From Paracoccus albicereus (GTDB taxonomy: Bacteria > Pseudomonadota > Alphaproteobacteria > Rhodobacterales > Rhodobacteraceae): a stretch of DNA of 64,000 nucleotides. The position numbers and the translations under genes were made by a program. Under the pieces are notes generated by a model. That model ran no database searches. It saw nothing but the letters and a program-made list of their open reading frames with translations, and was not told the origin of the DNA. The stretch spans positions 930,001-994,000 of the forward strand of contig NZ_JAKZEU010000002.1 of assembly GCF_024359525.1 (NCBI RefSeq), read 5' to 3'. How positions within the stretch are numbered: the stretch's first letter is position 1; each line of letters starts with the position of its first letter. Positions 1 through 9,525 of this stretch are shown piece after piece.

Positions 1-788
1 TCGGTCGCCTCGCAAACTTCCTTGAACGTCGGCAGATCGGGGAAGGTCGGATCGCGGACGATGTTACCGGCATCGTCCAATGCACCCCAGCTGAAGATCG
101 GAACGGCAAGTCCGTCATCGACCAGCGGCTGGACGTTCGCCAGATAGGCCGAGCTGGTCTGGTAGTCGATATTGGCCTCGCCACGCTCGAACATCAGGCG
201 ACCGTCGCCGCGACCCTCGACGCCGAAGACGGGATCAACGGTCAGTCCCAGCATCCGGAAGGCCAGCAGCGGCACCAGATCAAGCGTCGTCGCGCCCTGG
301 CTGCCGTACAGATACGGCTCATCCTTCAGGTCGTCCATGTCGCCGTCGAAACGCTCGCCCAGTTCTGGCGGCAGATAGACGACACCGCCGGTGGCGGAGG
401 CAAGGACAGGCTTCCATTCCTGATATTCATAGCGGACCCGCGGGTCGCCCAGCAGGTAAGGGAACTTGGTCGAACCGGAATCTCCAAAGATCTGGGTGCC
501 GTCGCCGCGATCCTGCTGACCCTGGAACCAGTTCGCACCTTCGGTCGAACCAGCGCCCGGACGATAGCGGACAACGGTGGTGGGATTGCCCGGCAGAGCG
601 CCCGACAACAGCGGCGCGTAGAAGTTCGCCCACTGGGCCGAGCCGCCCGATTCCGAGAATGGAATTGTGAACTCGACGGTCTTGCCGGACAGATCCTGCG
701 CCATCGCCCCGCCGGTTGCCATTACAAGTGCCAGCGCGCTAGCGGCCAGCTTCGGGGCCGCAATGCGGCCGAGTTGTGTCTTGGTCAT
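1..788 (-). CDS. TctC-family solute-binding protein of a tripartite tricarboxylate transporter, 3' end outside window
   Basis: Periplasmic binding protein that would deliver a carboxylate-type ligand to a TctAB membrane pair. About 262 codons are visible and the C-terminus lies beyond base 1. The N-terminus is a typical signal peptide (residues 1-30, ending AMAQ). The mature part has the TctC/Bug layout: an early ligand-loop region (IPFSESGGSAQW), then RPGAGSTEGANWF and a FGDSGS segment. The ATG at 788 has a strong ribosome site (GGGAGG, from the + strand cctccc). The cognate tctA/tctB genes are not in view, and the ligand cannot be told from sequence. A palindrome upstream (931-953) may be its operator. 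Confidence 0.82.
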   Translation of the reverse strand, partial: MTKTQLGRIAAPKLAASALALVMATGGAMAQDLSGKTVEFTIPFSESGGSAQWANFYAPLLSGALPGNPTTVVRYRPGAGSTEGANWFQGQQDRGDGTQIFGDSGSTKFPYLLGDPRVRYEYQEWKPVLASATGGVVYLPPELGERFDGDMDDLKDEPYLYGSQGATTLDLVPLLAFRMLGLTVDPVFGVEGRGDGRLMFERGEANIDYQTSSAYLANVQPLVDDGLAVPIFSWGALDDAGNIVRDPTFPDLPTFKEVCEAT

Positions 789-930
789 GTTACCTCCCAG
801 AAGTGCCGGCCTTCAGCGGCCAGTCGGATGGGCCGATAAGCCGCGCGACCGAAACCGATCCGCAGCGTCACTCTTGGCCCGGGAGGACTCTTACATGACA
901 CACCCCAAGAGAAAACTGCTGTAATCTCAT

Positions 931-953
931 CCATGCATGAAAATTATGCATGG
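931..953. promoter_or_regulatory. Perfect 8-7-8 palindrome upstream of the tctC-type gene, candidate operator
   Basis: CCATGCAT and ATGCATGG form a perfect inverted repeat around a 7-base AT-rich spacer. The site lies about 143 bases before the tctC-type start and between that gene and katG, whose end faces it. Its size and symmetry suit a dimeric regulator such as a GntR-type protein, but no regulator gene is adjacent. The binding protein is unknown. Confidence 0.4.
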
Positions 954-973
954 CCTCACGATTCTGATGCGTG

Positions 974-1004
974 GGCTGCGGCGCGCGAATAGCGCGCCGC
1001 AGCC
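974..1004 (-). terminator. 13-bp perfect GC-rich hairpin just after katG
   Basis: GGCTGCGGCGCGC pairs perfectly with GCGCGCCGCAGCC around a 5-base loop. It starts 10 bases beyond the katG stop codon. There is no T-run on either side, so it may act as a 3' stabiliser or a Rho-assisted stop rather than a classic intrinsic terminator. Confidence 0.55.
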
Positions 1005-1014
1005 AGTTACTGCC

Positions 1015-3222
<2,208 letters not shown>

Positions 3223-3275
3223 TTAATTTGGCAGCGATGTATCACGCGGCCTGCATAAGTTAAATTGTGATGTTC

Positions 3276-3290
3276 TTATCGAGGCGATAA
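3276..3290. promoter_or_regulatory. OxyR/LysR-type palindrome between katG and oxyR
   Basis: TTATCG-AGG-CGATAA is a perfect inverted repeat and also fits the T-N11-A box of LysR-family regulators. It sits 9 bases before the oxyR start and 68 bases before katG. This placement suits OxyR repressing its own gene and activating katG. OxyR divergence from a target gene is a known family arrangement; binding here is inferred. Confidence 0.6.
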
Positions 3291-3299
3291 GTATTCCCG

Positions 3300-4229
3300 A
3301 TGATTGGCGTGACATTGAAGCATCTTCGCTATTTCGCAGCACTTGCAAGGCGCGAACATTTTGGGGACGCCGCATCGGATTGCGGCATCTCGCAGCCCGC
3401 CCTCTCGCAGCAGATGCGAGAGTTCGAGGCACAATTGGGCGCATCCCTGATCGAGCGTGGCGGGCGCCGGATCAGGCTGACGCCCTTGGGGCGCGAGATC
3501 GCAGCGCGCGCTCAGGCCATCCTGCAGGCAGTCGACGATCTGCGCGATCTGGCGCGGGGAAGCACCGGTCCGATGGGTGGCCGCCTGCGACTTGGAATCA
3601 TTCCGACAGTCGCGCCCTATCTGCTTCCGGCGATCATGAAGGAAGCAGTGACGCAGCTCCCGGACCTGTCGCTTCAACCGCTCGAGGCGCGCACGAGTCG
3701 CCTGATCGCGGAACTTGGCGACGGCAGGTTGGATGCAGCCATCGTTGCATTGCCGATCTCTGAGCCCGGCCTGCATGAGGAACGGCTGTTTGCCGAAGAA
3801 TTTATGCTTGTCCGCCACCGCACTGACGCATCCGAGCCGGCCCCCTCCTCCGAGCGTCTGCGCACGATGCGGCTGTTGCTGCTGGAAGAGGGTCACTGCT
3901 TCCGCGATCAAGCGCTTGCGTTCTGCGATCTGAGCGGCCCCGAGGCTACGCGCGAGCTGATGGAAGGCTCGTCCTTGACGACGCTGGTGCAGATGGTCGG
4001 TGCGGGGTTGGGCGTCACCCTGATTCCGCAGATGGCCGTCGCCCAAGAAGCGAGAACGGCCGATGTCAGTGTTGCGGCGCTGCCACACCCCCGCCCATCA
4101 AGGACGTTGGGTCTGATCTGGCGGCGGACGACGCCGATGGCCGAACCGCTGCGGAAATTCGCGAAAGTGCTTCTTGATGCACATGCCCGCGCATCGATGG
4201 GTGCCAACTTGCGTACGAACACAGATTAG
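3300..4229 (+). CDS. oxyR: Hydrogen-peroxide sensing LysR-type regulator OxyR
   Basis: Transcription factor of 309 aa. The N-terminal winged helix-turn-helix (LKHLRYFAALA...SQPALSQQ, residues 7-38) binds DNA. The C-terminal LysR substrate domain carries the two redox cysteines of OxyR, C200 and C209, in GHCFRDQALAFC, the same 8-residue spacing as E. coli C199/C208. This pair separates it from ordinary LysR regulators. It is divergent from katG, a classic OxyR target. An in-frame GTG at 3309 is a possible alternative start, giving a protein three residues shorter. Confidence 0.95.
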   Translation: MIGVTLKHLRYFAALARREHFGDAASDCGISQPALSQQMREFEAQLGASLIERGGRRIRLTPLGREIAARAQAILQAVDDLRDLARGSTGPMGGRLRLGIIPTVAPYLLPAIMKEAVTQLPDLSLQPLEARTSRLIAELGDGRLDAAIVALPISEPGLHEERLFAEEFMLVRHRTDASEPAPSSERLRTMRLLLLEEGHCFRDQALAFCDLSGPEATRELMEGSSLTTLVQMVGAGLGVTLIPQMAVAQEARTADVSVAALPHPRPSRTLGLIWRRTTPMAEPLRKFAKVLLDAHARASMGANLRTNTD

Positions 4230-4265
4230 AGGGCAGATGCTGAGACGCCGAGGGCGGATGCCTCT

Positions 4266-4343
<78 letters not shown>

Positions 4344-4384
4344 AACGCGTGCCTTCTAGCCTAGTCGCGCGACGCCGGAAAGCC

Positions 4385-4903
4385 CTAGCCGCACGGAAAC
4401 GCGGCACGATCCTGATCGAGCGCGGGATGCGCCATCGCCTGCCCTTCGGCCAGCCCAAGGCGCGCCGCTTCGCCGCCCCCGATTTCCAGCACCATCAGAC
4501 GGTCTGGATCGGGATCACCAGCCTCGTTGCCCGGAATCGGTGTCTCGTCTTGCGGGATGGCGTTTTCATGGATATAGCGGATCACGCCTTCCGCATCCAT
4601 GAAGACCATGTCGAGCGGGATCAGGGTGTTTCGCATCCAGAAGGCAACAGGCTGTGGCGTCTGGTAGACGAACAGCATGCCGGTTTTTTCAGGAAGCCGA
4701 GCACGATTCATCAGGCCTTGCGCACGCTCTGCGACATCGTCAGCGACCTCAATCTCGAACGATAGCGGACCGGCCGGGGTCATGAAGATCGCCCTGTCAG
4801 CCGCGCAAACCTGTGTCGCAGCATGAGCGCCGCCGACCGACAAGGCGAATGCCGTCAGCGCAAGGCACAGCGTCTTACGACGCACGGACAGGAATGGGTT
4901 CAT
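4385..4903 (-). CDS. Exported DUF192 family protein
   Basis: Protein of 172 aa with an N-terminal signal peptide (about residues 1-28, ending GGAHAA) and one DUF192 domain. The family's typical segments are present: EVADDVAERAQGLMNR, MLFVY, FWMRNTLIPLDMVFMD and VLEIGGG near the end. The function of DUF192 is not established. The start codon overlaps the stop codon of the upstream cold-shock gene (ATGA), so the two are probably co-transcribed and translationally coupled. The signal peptide places it in the periplasm or envelope, unlike its cytoplasmic partner. Confidence 0.88.
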   Translation of the reverse strand: MNPFLSVRRKTLCLALTAFALSVGGAHAATQVCAADRAIFMTPAGPLSFEIEVADDVAERAQGLMNRARLPEKTGMLFVYQTPQPVAFWMRNTLIPLDMVFMDAEGVIRYIHENAIPQDETPIPGNEAGDPDPDRLMVLEIGGGEAARLGLAEGQAMAHPALDQDRAAFPCG

Positions 4904-5502
4904 TCAGCGATGACGGCGATCAGCGAGGTTTCGCGAAATTCGTCACCACCTTCGGTCGATAACCTGAGCGATTCCGCACCCTGCGCAGCCGTATCCCACG
5001 CACCGATCTGCGCAGCCATCAGGCCGCGCGGACCCTCGACAACGCGAACAGCGATCGCCTCGCCAGGGGCGAGGTCAGCGAGCCCCGAATGACGCAGAAC
5101 TTCAATGTGCAGGAACAGATCGTCGCCATGACCGAAGACGTTGGCGAAACCGAAACCCTTGTGCTTGTCGAACCACTTCACCCGCGCCGGACGCAGCGGC
5201 AGCGACGAAAGATGCTCGAACAGCGACTGGTCAAGATCCGCAAGCGGCGGCTGACCGTGGCTGTCCGGGGGCAGGATTTCCAACACCTCGACGGCCTGCA
5301 GGCCACGCTCGGTCGGAACGACACGAACCTTGACGCGCGCATGGTCAGCAACCGAGCCCTGCCCAAAATTCCGCAAGACGTTCGCATGCAGCAGGATGTC
5401 GGGCCCACCTTCGCTGTTGATGACGAAGCCATAGCCCTTTGCCGGATCAAACCACTTGATCAGACCACTTGCGATTCGACTGTTTTCTATGTCGTCCGAC
5501 AT
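4900..5502 (-). CDS. Tandem cold-shock domain protein
   Basis: A 200-aa protein with two cold-shock domains, each an RNA/single-stranded DNA binding beta-barrel. Domain 1 (about residues 10-80) has GLIKWFDPAKGYGFV and ILLHANVL. Domain 2 (about 118-185) has ARVKWFDKHKGFGFANV and DLFLHIEVLR, so both RNP-like motifs are kept twice. Single-domain CspA proteins are near 70 aa; double-domain forms occur in alphaproteobacteria. I chose the ATG at 5502 because homology begins there; the open frame runs 20 codons further. A 181-base gap to pdxH leaves room for a long leader, and it contains TTGTA-AATC-TACAA at 5608-5621. The gene is coupled to the DUF192 gene by ATGA. Confidence 0.9.
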   Translation of the reverse strand: MSDDIENSRIASGLIKWFDPAKGYGFVINSEGGPDILLHANVLRNFGQGSVADHARVKVRVVPTERGLQAVEVLEILPPDSHGQPPLADLDQSLFEHLSSLPLRPARVKWFDKHKGFGFANVFGHGDDLFLHIEVLRHSGLADLAPGEAIAVRVVEGPRGLMAAQIGAWDTAAQGAESLRLSTEGGDEFRETSLIAVIAE

Positions 5503-5683
5503 GCAGTAACGCGCTCCTAACGCCTGGGAAGGACGCGCGCGCGCCAGCTTCCGTCCCACCACAACACTACCGGGGTTACAAGGCCTACCTCAGCCGACAA
5601 CCCGAGATTGTAAATCTACAAAAAAATGGATCGCCGGTACTCGTAAATCTCACCGTTCAAGATGGTTGTACGGCAATTGATCG

Positions 5684-6295
5684 TCAAGGAAATAATCTGC
5701 TTTTGTTCCATTTGTCTTCAGAAAGGACCCATTGGAAGCGATCATGCAGCCGAAATTCGCCGTCGGCCCAAAATTCAATCGTATGCGGCCTAATTCGATA
5801 ACCGCCCCAGAATGGCGGACGGGCTGGATCCGTGCCCAATTCCTTCTCTCGGCGGGCAACCTCTGCCATGAGCGTCTCGCGACTGTCCAGAGGTCGGCTT
5901 TGTCGCGACGACCACGCGCCGATCCGGCTCTGCAAGGCACGGCTGCGAAAGTAGGAATCGGCGATCGGCCCGTCCTCGCGCGTGACCGATCCCCGGACGC
6001 GGATCTGACGACGCAGGGACTTCCAGTGAATGACGAACGCGGCCTTTCCGGCTGCATCGATCTGACCCGCCTTTGCGCTTTCATAATTGGTGTAGAACAC
6101 GAACGAGCCGTCACTGCCCTGCCCCTCGATGTCCTTGAGCAACACCATCCGCGCATCCGGCATTCCGTCGGCATCGACCGTCGCAAGCGCCATCGCGCTA
6201 GGATCATTAAGCTCGGTCCTTTCTGCCTCGGCCATCCAGCGCCGCACGATCGCAAATGGATCGTTGCCTGCAAAGATGTCACTCGTCTCGTTCAT
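5684..6295 (-). CDS. pdxH: Pyridoxamine 5'-phosphate oxidase
   Basis: FMN enzyme (203 aa) that oxidises pyridoxine or pyridoxamine 5'-phosphate to pyridoxal 5'-phosphate, the last step of vitamin B6 synthesis and salvage. Recognisable parts are the substrate segment near residue 30 ([12 protein letters not shown]), the FMN-binding stretch [22 protein letters not shown], and the PdxH signature near the C-terminus ([14 protein letters not shown]...W). The protein ends RLFP, as is usual for the family. The ATG at 6295 was chosen over an upstream one because the family begins near there. It is divergent from fabI. Confidence 0.95.
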   Translation of the reverse strand: MNETSDIFAGNDPFAIVRRWMAEAERTELNDPSAMALATVDADGMPDARMVLLKDIEGQGSDGSFVFYTNYESAKAGQIDAAGKAAFVIHWKSLRRQIRVRGSVTREDGPIADSYFRSRALQSRIGAWSSRQSRPLDSRETLMAEVARREKELGTDPARPPFWGGYRIRPHTIEFWADGEFRLHDRFQWVLSEDKWNKSRLFP

Positions 6296-6411
6296 CTCGT
6301 TCGTCCTGTGGTTGCGACACGCTGCGCCCTGCACGGCGCTTGATGCGGCCAAACTCTTGCCATAAGCACACTATACACGTCGAATTCTGTTGGAAATGCG
6401 AGGCGCGTCCC

Positions 6412-7239
6412 ATGTCCGTTGAAAACAAGGCCGGCCTGATGGCTGGCAAACGCGGCCTGATCATGGGGCTGGCCAACGACAAGTCGATTGCCTGGGGCAT
6501 TGCGCAGGCGCTTGCGCGTCACGGCGCCGAGTTGGCCTTCAGCTATCAGGGTGAGGCGCTCAAGAAGCGGGTCGATCCGCTGGCAGCTCAGGTCGGGTCG
6601 AACATGGTGCTGCCCTGCGATGTGGGCGACGGCACGTCGATCGATGCGCTCTTCGACCAGCTGCGCGACGCGTGGGGCAGCCTTGATTTCGTGGTCCATG
6701 CGATCGGTTTCTCGGACAAGGACCAATTGCGCGGCCGCTATGTCGACACGACCCGCGACAATTTCCAGAAGACGATGGATATCTCGGTCTATTCGTTTAC
6801 CGCCGTCGCCCGTCGCGCGGCGGCGATCATGCCGAATGGCGGCAGTTTGCTGACACTGACCTATTACGGCGCCGAACGGGTGATGCCGCATTACAACGTC
6901 ATGGGTGTCGCAAAGGCGGCGCTCGAGGCCAGCGTTCGCTATATGGCCGAGGATCTTGGCAAGGACGGCATCCGCGTGAACGCGATCAGCGCCGGCCCGA
7001 TCAGGACGCTCGCCGCGAGCGGCATCGGTGATTTCCGCTATATCATGAAGTGGAATGAGCTGAATTCGCCGCTGCGACGCAACGTCACCCAGGATGATGT
7101 CGGTAATTCGGCCCTGTATCTGCTGTCGGACCTTGGCGCCGGTGTGACGGGCGAGACGCATCATGTCGACGCGGGTTACCACGTCGTCGGGATGAAGGCG
7201 GTCGATGCGCCGGACATCGCGACGGTCAAGAAGGACTGA
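6412..7239 (+). CDS. fabI: Enoyl-[acyl-carrier-protein] reductase (NADH)
   Basis: Catalyses the last reduction of each fatty-acid elongation cycle. It is a 275-aa short-chain dehydrogenase fold. The N-terminal nucleotide site GLANDKSIAWGIA (residues 19-31) is the FabI form. The catalytic residues line up with E. coli Y146/Y156/K163 as Y151, Y161 and K168 (Y-x6-K). The biocide target site is therefore of the ordinary FabI type. ATG 6412 was chosen because homology starts at MSVENKAG; an open frame continues upstream but is unrelated. A LysE-type exporter starts 9 bases after the stop. Confidence 0.96.
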   Translation: MSVENKAGLMAGKRGLIMGLANDKSIAWGIAQALARHGAELAFSYQGEALKKRVDPLAAQVGSNMVLPCDVGDGTSIDALFDQLRDAWGSLDFVVHAIGFSDKDQLRGRYVDTTRDNFQKTMDISVYSFTAVARRAAAIMPNGGSLLTLTYYGAERVMPHYNVMGVAKAALEASVRYMAEDLGKDGIRVNAISAGPIRTLAASGIGDFRYIMKWNELNSPLRRNVTQDDVGNSALYLLSDLGAGVTGETHHVDAGYHVVGMKAVDAPDIATVKKD

Positions 7240-7248
7240 TTCTCCGAC

Positions 7249-7851
7249 ATGTCCGCCGAGCAGGCCTTGGCCTTGGTCGCGGCGCTTTCGCTGGCGATTC
7301 TGTCGCCCGGTCCCGCGATCGTCGCCGCAATTCAAACCGCTTTCGCACAGGGACGCGACCGCGCCCTGCCCTATGCACTCGGGCTTGCAACCGGCGCTTC
7401 GCTCTGGTGCCTGGTTGCACTGCTGGGACTAGCCGTGATCTTCCAGCTTCACCCCGGCCTTTATACTGGGATGAAGATCTTTGGCGGCCTCTATCTGCTC
7501 TGGTTCAGCTTCAACCTGTGGCGCGCCTCGGCAAAACCTGTGCCCAATGCGGCAAGCGGGGTTCAGCGAAGCTTCTGGGGCGGCATCGCCCTGAATCTTT
7601 CGAACCCGAAGCCCGCGCTGTTTTACGCCGGCCTGATCCTGTCGCTGTTTCCAGAACGTCTTTCGGCGGGCCTGCAGGCGGGGATCTACGCGCTGTGCCT
7701 CGGAACGGAGTTATTCTGGTACACGACGGTGACGGTTCTGATGTCGACAGCGGTTATGCGGGCGCGCTATTTCTCTGCCAAGCTCTGGATCGACAGGACG
7801 GCAGCCCTGGCGCTTGCGCTGCTGGGCGTGCTGCTGATCTTCGACCAATGA
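7249..7851 (+). CDS. LysE/RhtB family amino-acid exporter
   Basis: Inner-membrane protein of 200 aa with about six hydrophobic segments. The family's N-terminal signature is clear in LSLAILSPGPAIVAAIQTAFAQGRDRALPYALGLATGA (residues 13-48), and NLSNPKPALFY lies near residue 116. Members export amino acids or small metabolites by proton exchange; the substrate cannot be predicted. It begins 9 bases after fabI with no clear ribosome site of its own, so it is probably co-transcribed and coupled. Confidence 0.9.
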   Translation: MSAEQALALVAALSLAILSPGPAIVAAIQTAFAQGRDRALPYALGLATGASLWCLVALLGLAVIFQLHPGLYTGMKIFGGLYLLWFSFNLWRASAKPVPNAASGVQRSFWGGIALNLSNPKPALFYAGLILSLFPERLSAGLQAGIYALCLGTELFWYTTVTVLMSTAVMRARYFSAKLWIDRTAALALALLGVLLIFDQ

Positions 7852-7890
7852 TGACATGACGGCAAATGCCGAAAACGAACGGGGGACCCG

Positions 7891-8394
7891 ATGATCGACA
7901 ACCGCCTGCCGCATGAGAAGGGCTTTCACGTCAGTTGGGACCAACTGCATCGCGATGCGCGCGCGCTGGCCTGGCGGCTGGACGGAACCGACTGGCGCGC
8001 CGTCGTGGCAGTCACGCGCGGCGGCCTCGTCCCCGCGATGATCGTGGCGCGCGAACTGGACATCCGGACGATCGACACGATCTCGATCCGCTCCTACAAG
8101 GGGGTCGGAACAGAGGCCGGACAAGGCCAGCTGGAAGTCCTCAAGCGGCCCGACGATCAGCTGATGGGCGATGGCGAGGGCATTCTCGTCGTCGATGACC
8201 TGGTCGATTCCGGGCGCACGCTCGAACTGATCCGCGAGATGTATCCCAAGGCGCATTTCGCCACGGTCTATGCCAAACCCAAGGGCAAACCGATGGTGCA
8301 AAGCTGGATTACGGAGGTCAGTCAGGACACCTGGATCTTCTTTCCATGGGACATGGCGCTGCAGTACGTTCAGCCCTATCGTGGCGAGGATTAA
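7891..8394 (+). CDS. gpt: Xanthine phosphoribosyltransferase
   Basis: Salvage enzyme (167 aa) that joins xanthine or guanine to PRPP to form XMP or GMP. The type I phosphoribosyltransferase PRPP loop is seen as [14 protein letters not shown] (residues 97-110), and [17 protein letters not shown] (42-58) is the second conserved loop. The C-terminal WIFFPWD is the base-binding segment typical of Gpt. It is read in the same direction as fabI and the LysE gene, 39 bases downstream, and is followed by a terminator-like hairpin. Confidence 0.95.
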   Translation: MIDNRLPHEKGFHVSWDQLHRDARALAWRLDGTDWRAVVAVTRGGLVPAMIVARELDIRTIDTISIRSYKGVGTEAGQGQLEVLKRPDDQLMGDGEGILVVDDLVDSGRTLELIREMYPKAHFATVYAKPKGKPMVQSWITEVSQDTWIFFPWDMALQYVQPYRGED

Positions 8395-8446
8395 GCCCGT
8401 AACAGGCTGGACAAACGCCCCCGTTGCGAGAGCCATCGCCGTTGAT

Positions 8447-8479
8447 CGCCAGGCGGCAGAAAAGCGACCTGGCGCTTTT
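8447..8479 (+). terminator. Probable intrinsic terminator of the fabI-lysE-gpt unit
   Basis: CGCCAGG and CCTGGCG pair around a 14-base loop and are followed by CTTTTAT. It lies about 50 bases after the gpt stop and before the promoter-like region of the next gene. Confidence 0.5.
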
Positions 8480-8513
8480 ATGACGCTACGTCAGCGCGTT
8501 AGACCTGCCCACC

Positions 8514-8519
8514 TATAAT
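8514..8519 (+). promoter_or_regulatory. TATAAT -10 element upstream of the PRC-barrel gene
   Basis: A perfect TATAAT stands 117 bases before the start of the PRC-barrel gene, in an otherwise GC-rich sequence. No convincing -35 hexamer was found at the right distance. The leader would be about 110 bases. Confidence 0.35.
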
Positions 8520-8635
8520 TTCGCAATTTTCGATCCGGCGCGGAACCTGCGAGCCGCGAAGTTCATTGTCTCTCCGAAGCGGCTGGCCAACCTGAAGAAC
8601 CCGGCTGGCGCTATTCCAATAGAGGAAGGATCGAC

Positions 8636-9445
8636 ATGCGTAAGCTTCTTTTGACGACCGCGTTTGTGCTGCCCGTGGCTCTCGGCCCGGTCTACGCTCA
8701 GGACGCGACCACCGAAGAGCCCGCCGCCGACGCGACAATGGAACCCGCAGCCGACGCGACCACGACCGAGATGCCGGCCGAGGGTGAAGCCATGGAAGGC
8801 GACGCCGCGATGGAGCCGGCGGCCGACGCCACGATGGAACCTGCCGCGGACGGCGCGATGGAGACCGACGCCGCAGCGACCGATGGCGATGCCGACGAGG
8901 CCGCTATGGAAGCCGAAATGGCCAACAGCGACATGGTCGAGCAAGAGCAGGCCATGAACGAGCTTCGCCTCGACTGGATCACCGGCAGCTCGGTGACCTC
9001 ACCTGACGGTGACGCAATCGGCGACATCAACGACATCATTCTTGACGGCGAATCCGGCCAGATCAAAGCCGCCGTTATCGGCGTCGGTGGTTTCCTTGGT
9101 ATCGGCGAAAAGCAGATCGCACTGCCGTGGGACCAGATGACCATCAACTACGACGCTCAGGAAATCACGTCCGAGTTGACTCAGGAAGAAGCTGAAGCGG
9201 CGCCGGAGTATGTCTTCCGCGAGCGTGAAAGCGCGCCGGCCGCAGACGGCACGATGGCGACGGACCCGGCAGCCGATCCAGCAATGGCTCCGGCTGATCC
9301 GGCGGCAGATCCCGCGATGGCTCCTGCTGACCCCGCTGCCTCGGACGCGACGATGGCCGATCCGGCGATGGAAACGGACGCGCCGGCTGATGGCGCTGCG
9401 ATGCCCGCAGAAGGTGAAGCTACCGAAGCCCCGGCCAGCAACTGA
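8636..9445 (+). CDS. Exported PRC-barrel protein with Ala/Pro/Asp-rich flanking repeats
   Basis: A 269-aa protein with a signal peptide (residues 1-21, ending VYAQ), a disordered N-terminal part rich in ADATMEPA-type repeats (22-100), one PRC-barrel domain (about 111-182, with GSSVTSPDGDAIGDINDII and GFLGIGEKQIALPW), and a second disordered tail with repeated DPAADPAMAPA units (209-232). PRC-barrels occur in RimM and photosynthetic reaction-centre H subunits and often mediate binding; stand-alone exported copies are frequent in Rhodobacteraceae and of unknown role. The mature protein is very acidic. It has its own -10 element and terminator. Ribosome site AGGAAGG precedes the ATG. Confidence 0.85.
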   Translation: MRKLLLTTAFVLPVALGPVYAQDATTEEPAADATMEPAADATTTEMPAEGEAMEGDAAMEPAADATMEPAADGAMETDAAATDGDADEAAMEAEMANSDMVEQEQAMNELRLDWITGSSVTSPDGDAIGDINDIILDGESGQIKAAVIGVGGFLGIGEKQIALPWDQMTINYDAQEITSELTQEEAEAAPEYVFRERESAPAADGTMATDPAADPAMAPADPAADPAMAPADPAASDATMADPAMETDAPADGAAMPAEGEATEAPASN

Positions 9446-9473
9446 TAACCTGACCTACGCTCTACGATTGATG

Positions 9474-9500
9474 ACGGCGGTCCGGTTGGGCCGCCGTTTT
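9474..9500 (+). terminator. Intrinsic terminator after the PRC-barrel gene
   Basis: ACGGCGG and CCGCCGT pair across a 10-base loop and run directly into TTTTC. It is located 28 bases beyond the stop codon, between that gene and the convergent trpE. Confidence 0.8.
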
Positions 9501-9525
9501 CGTCTGCAAAGATCCTAATAATTCT

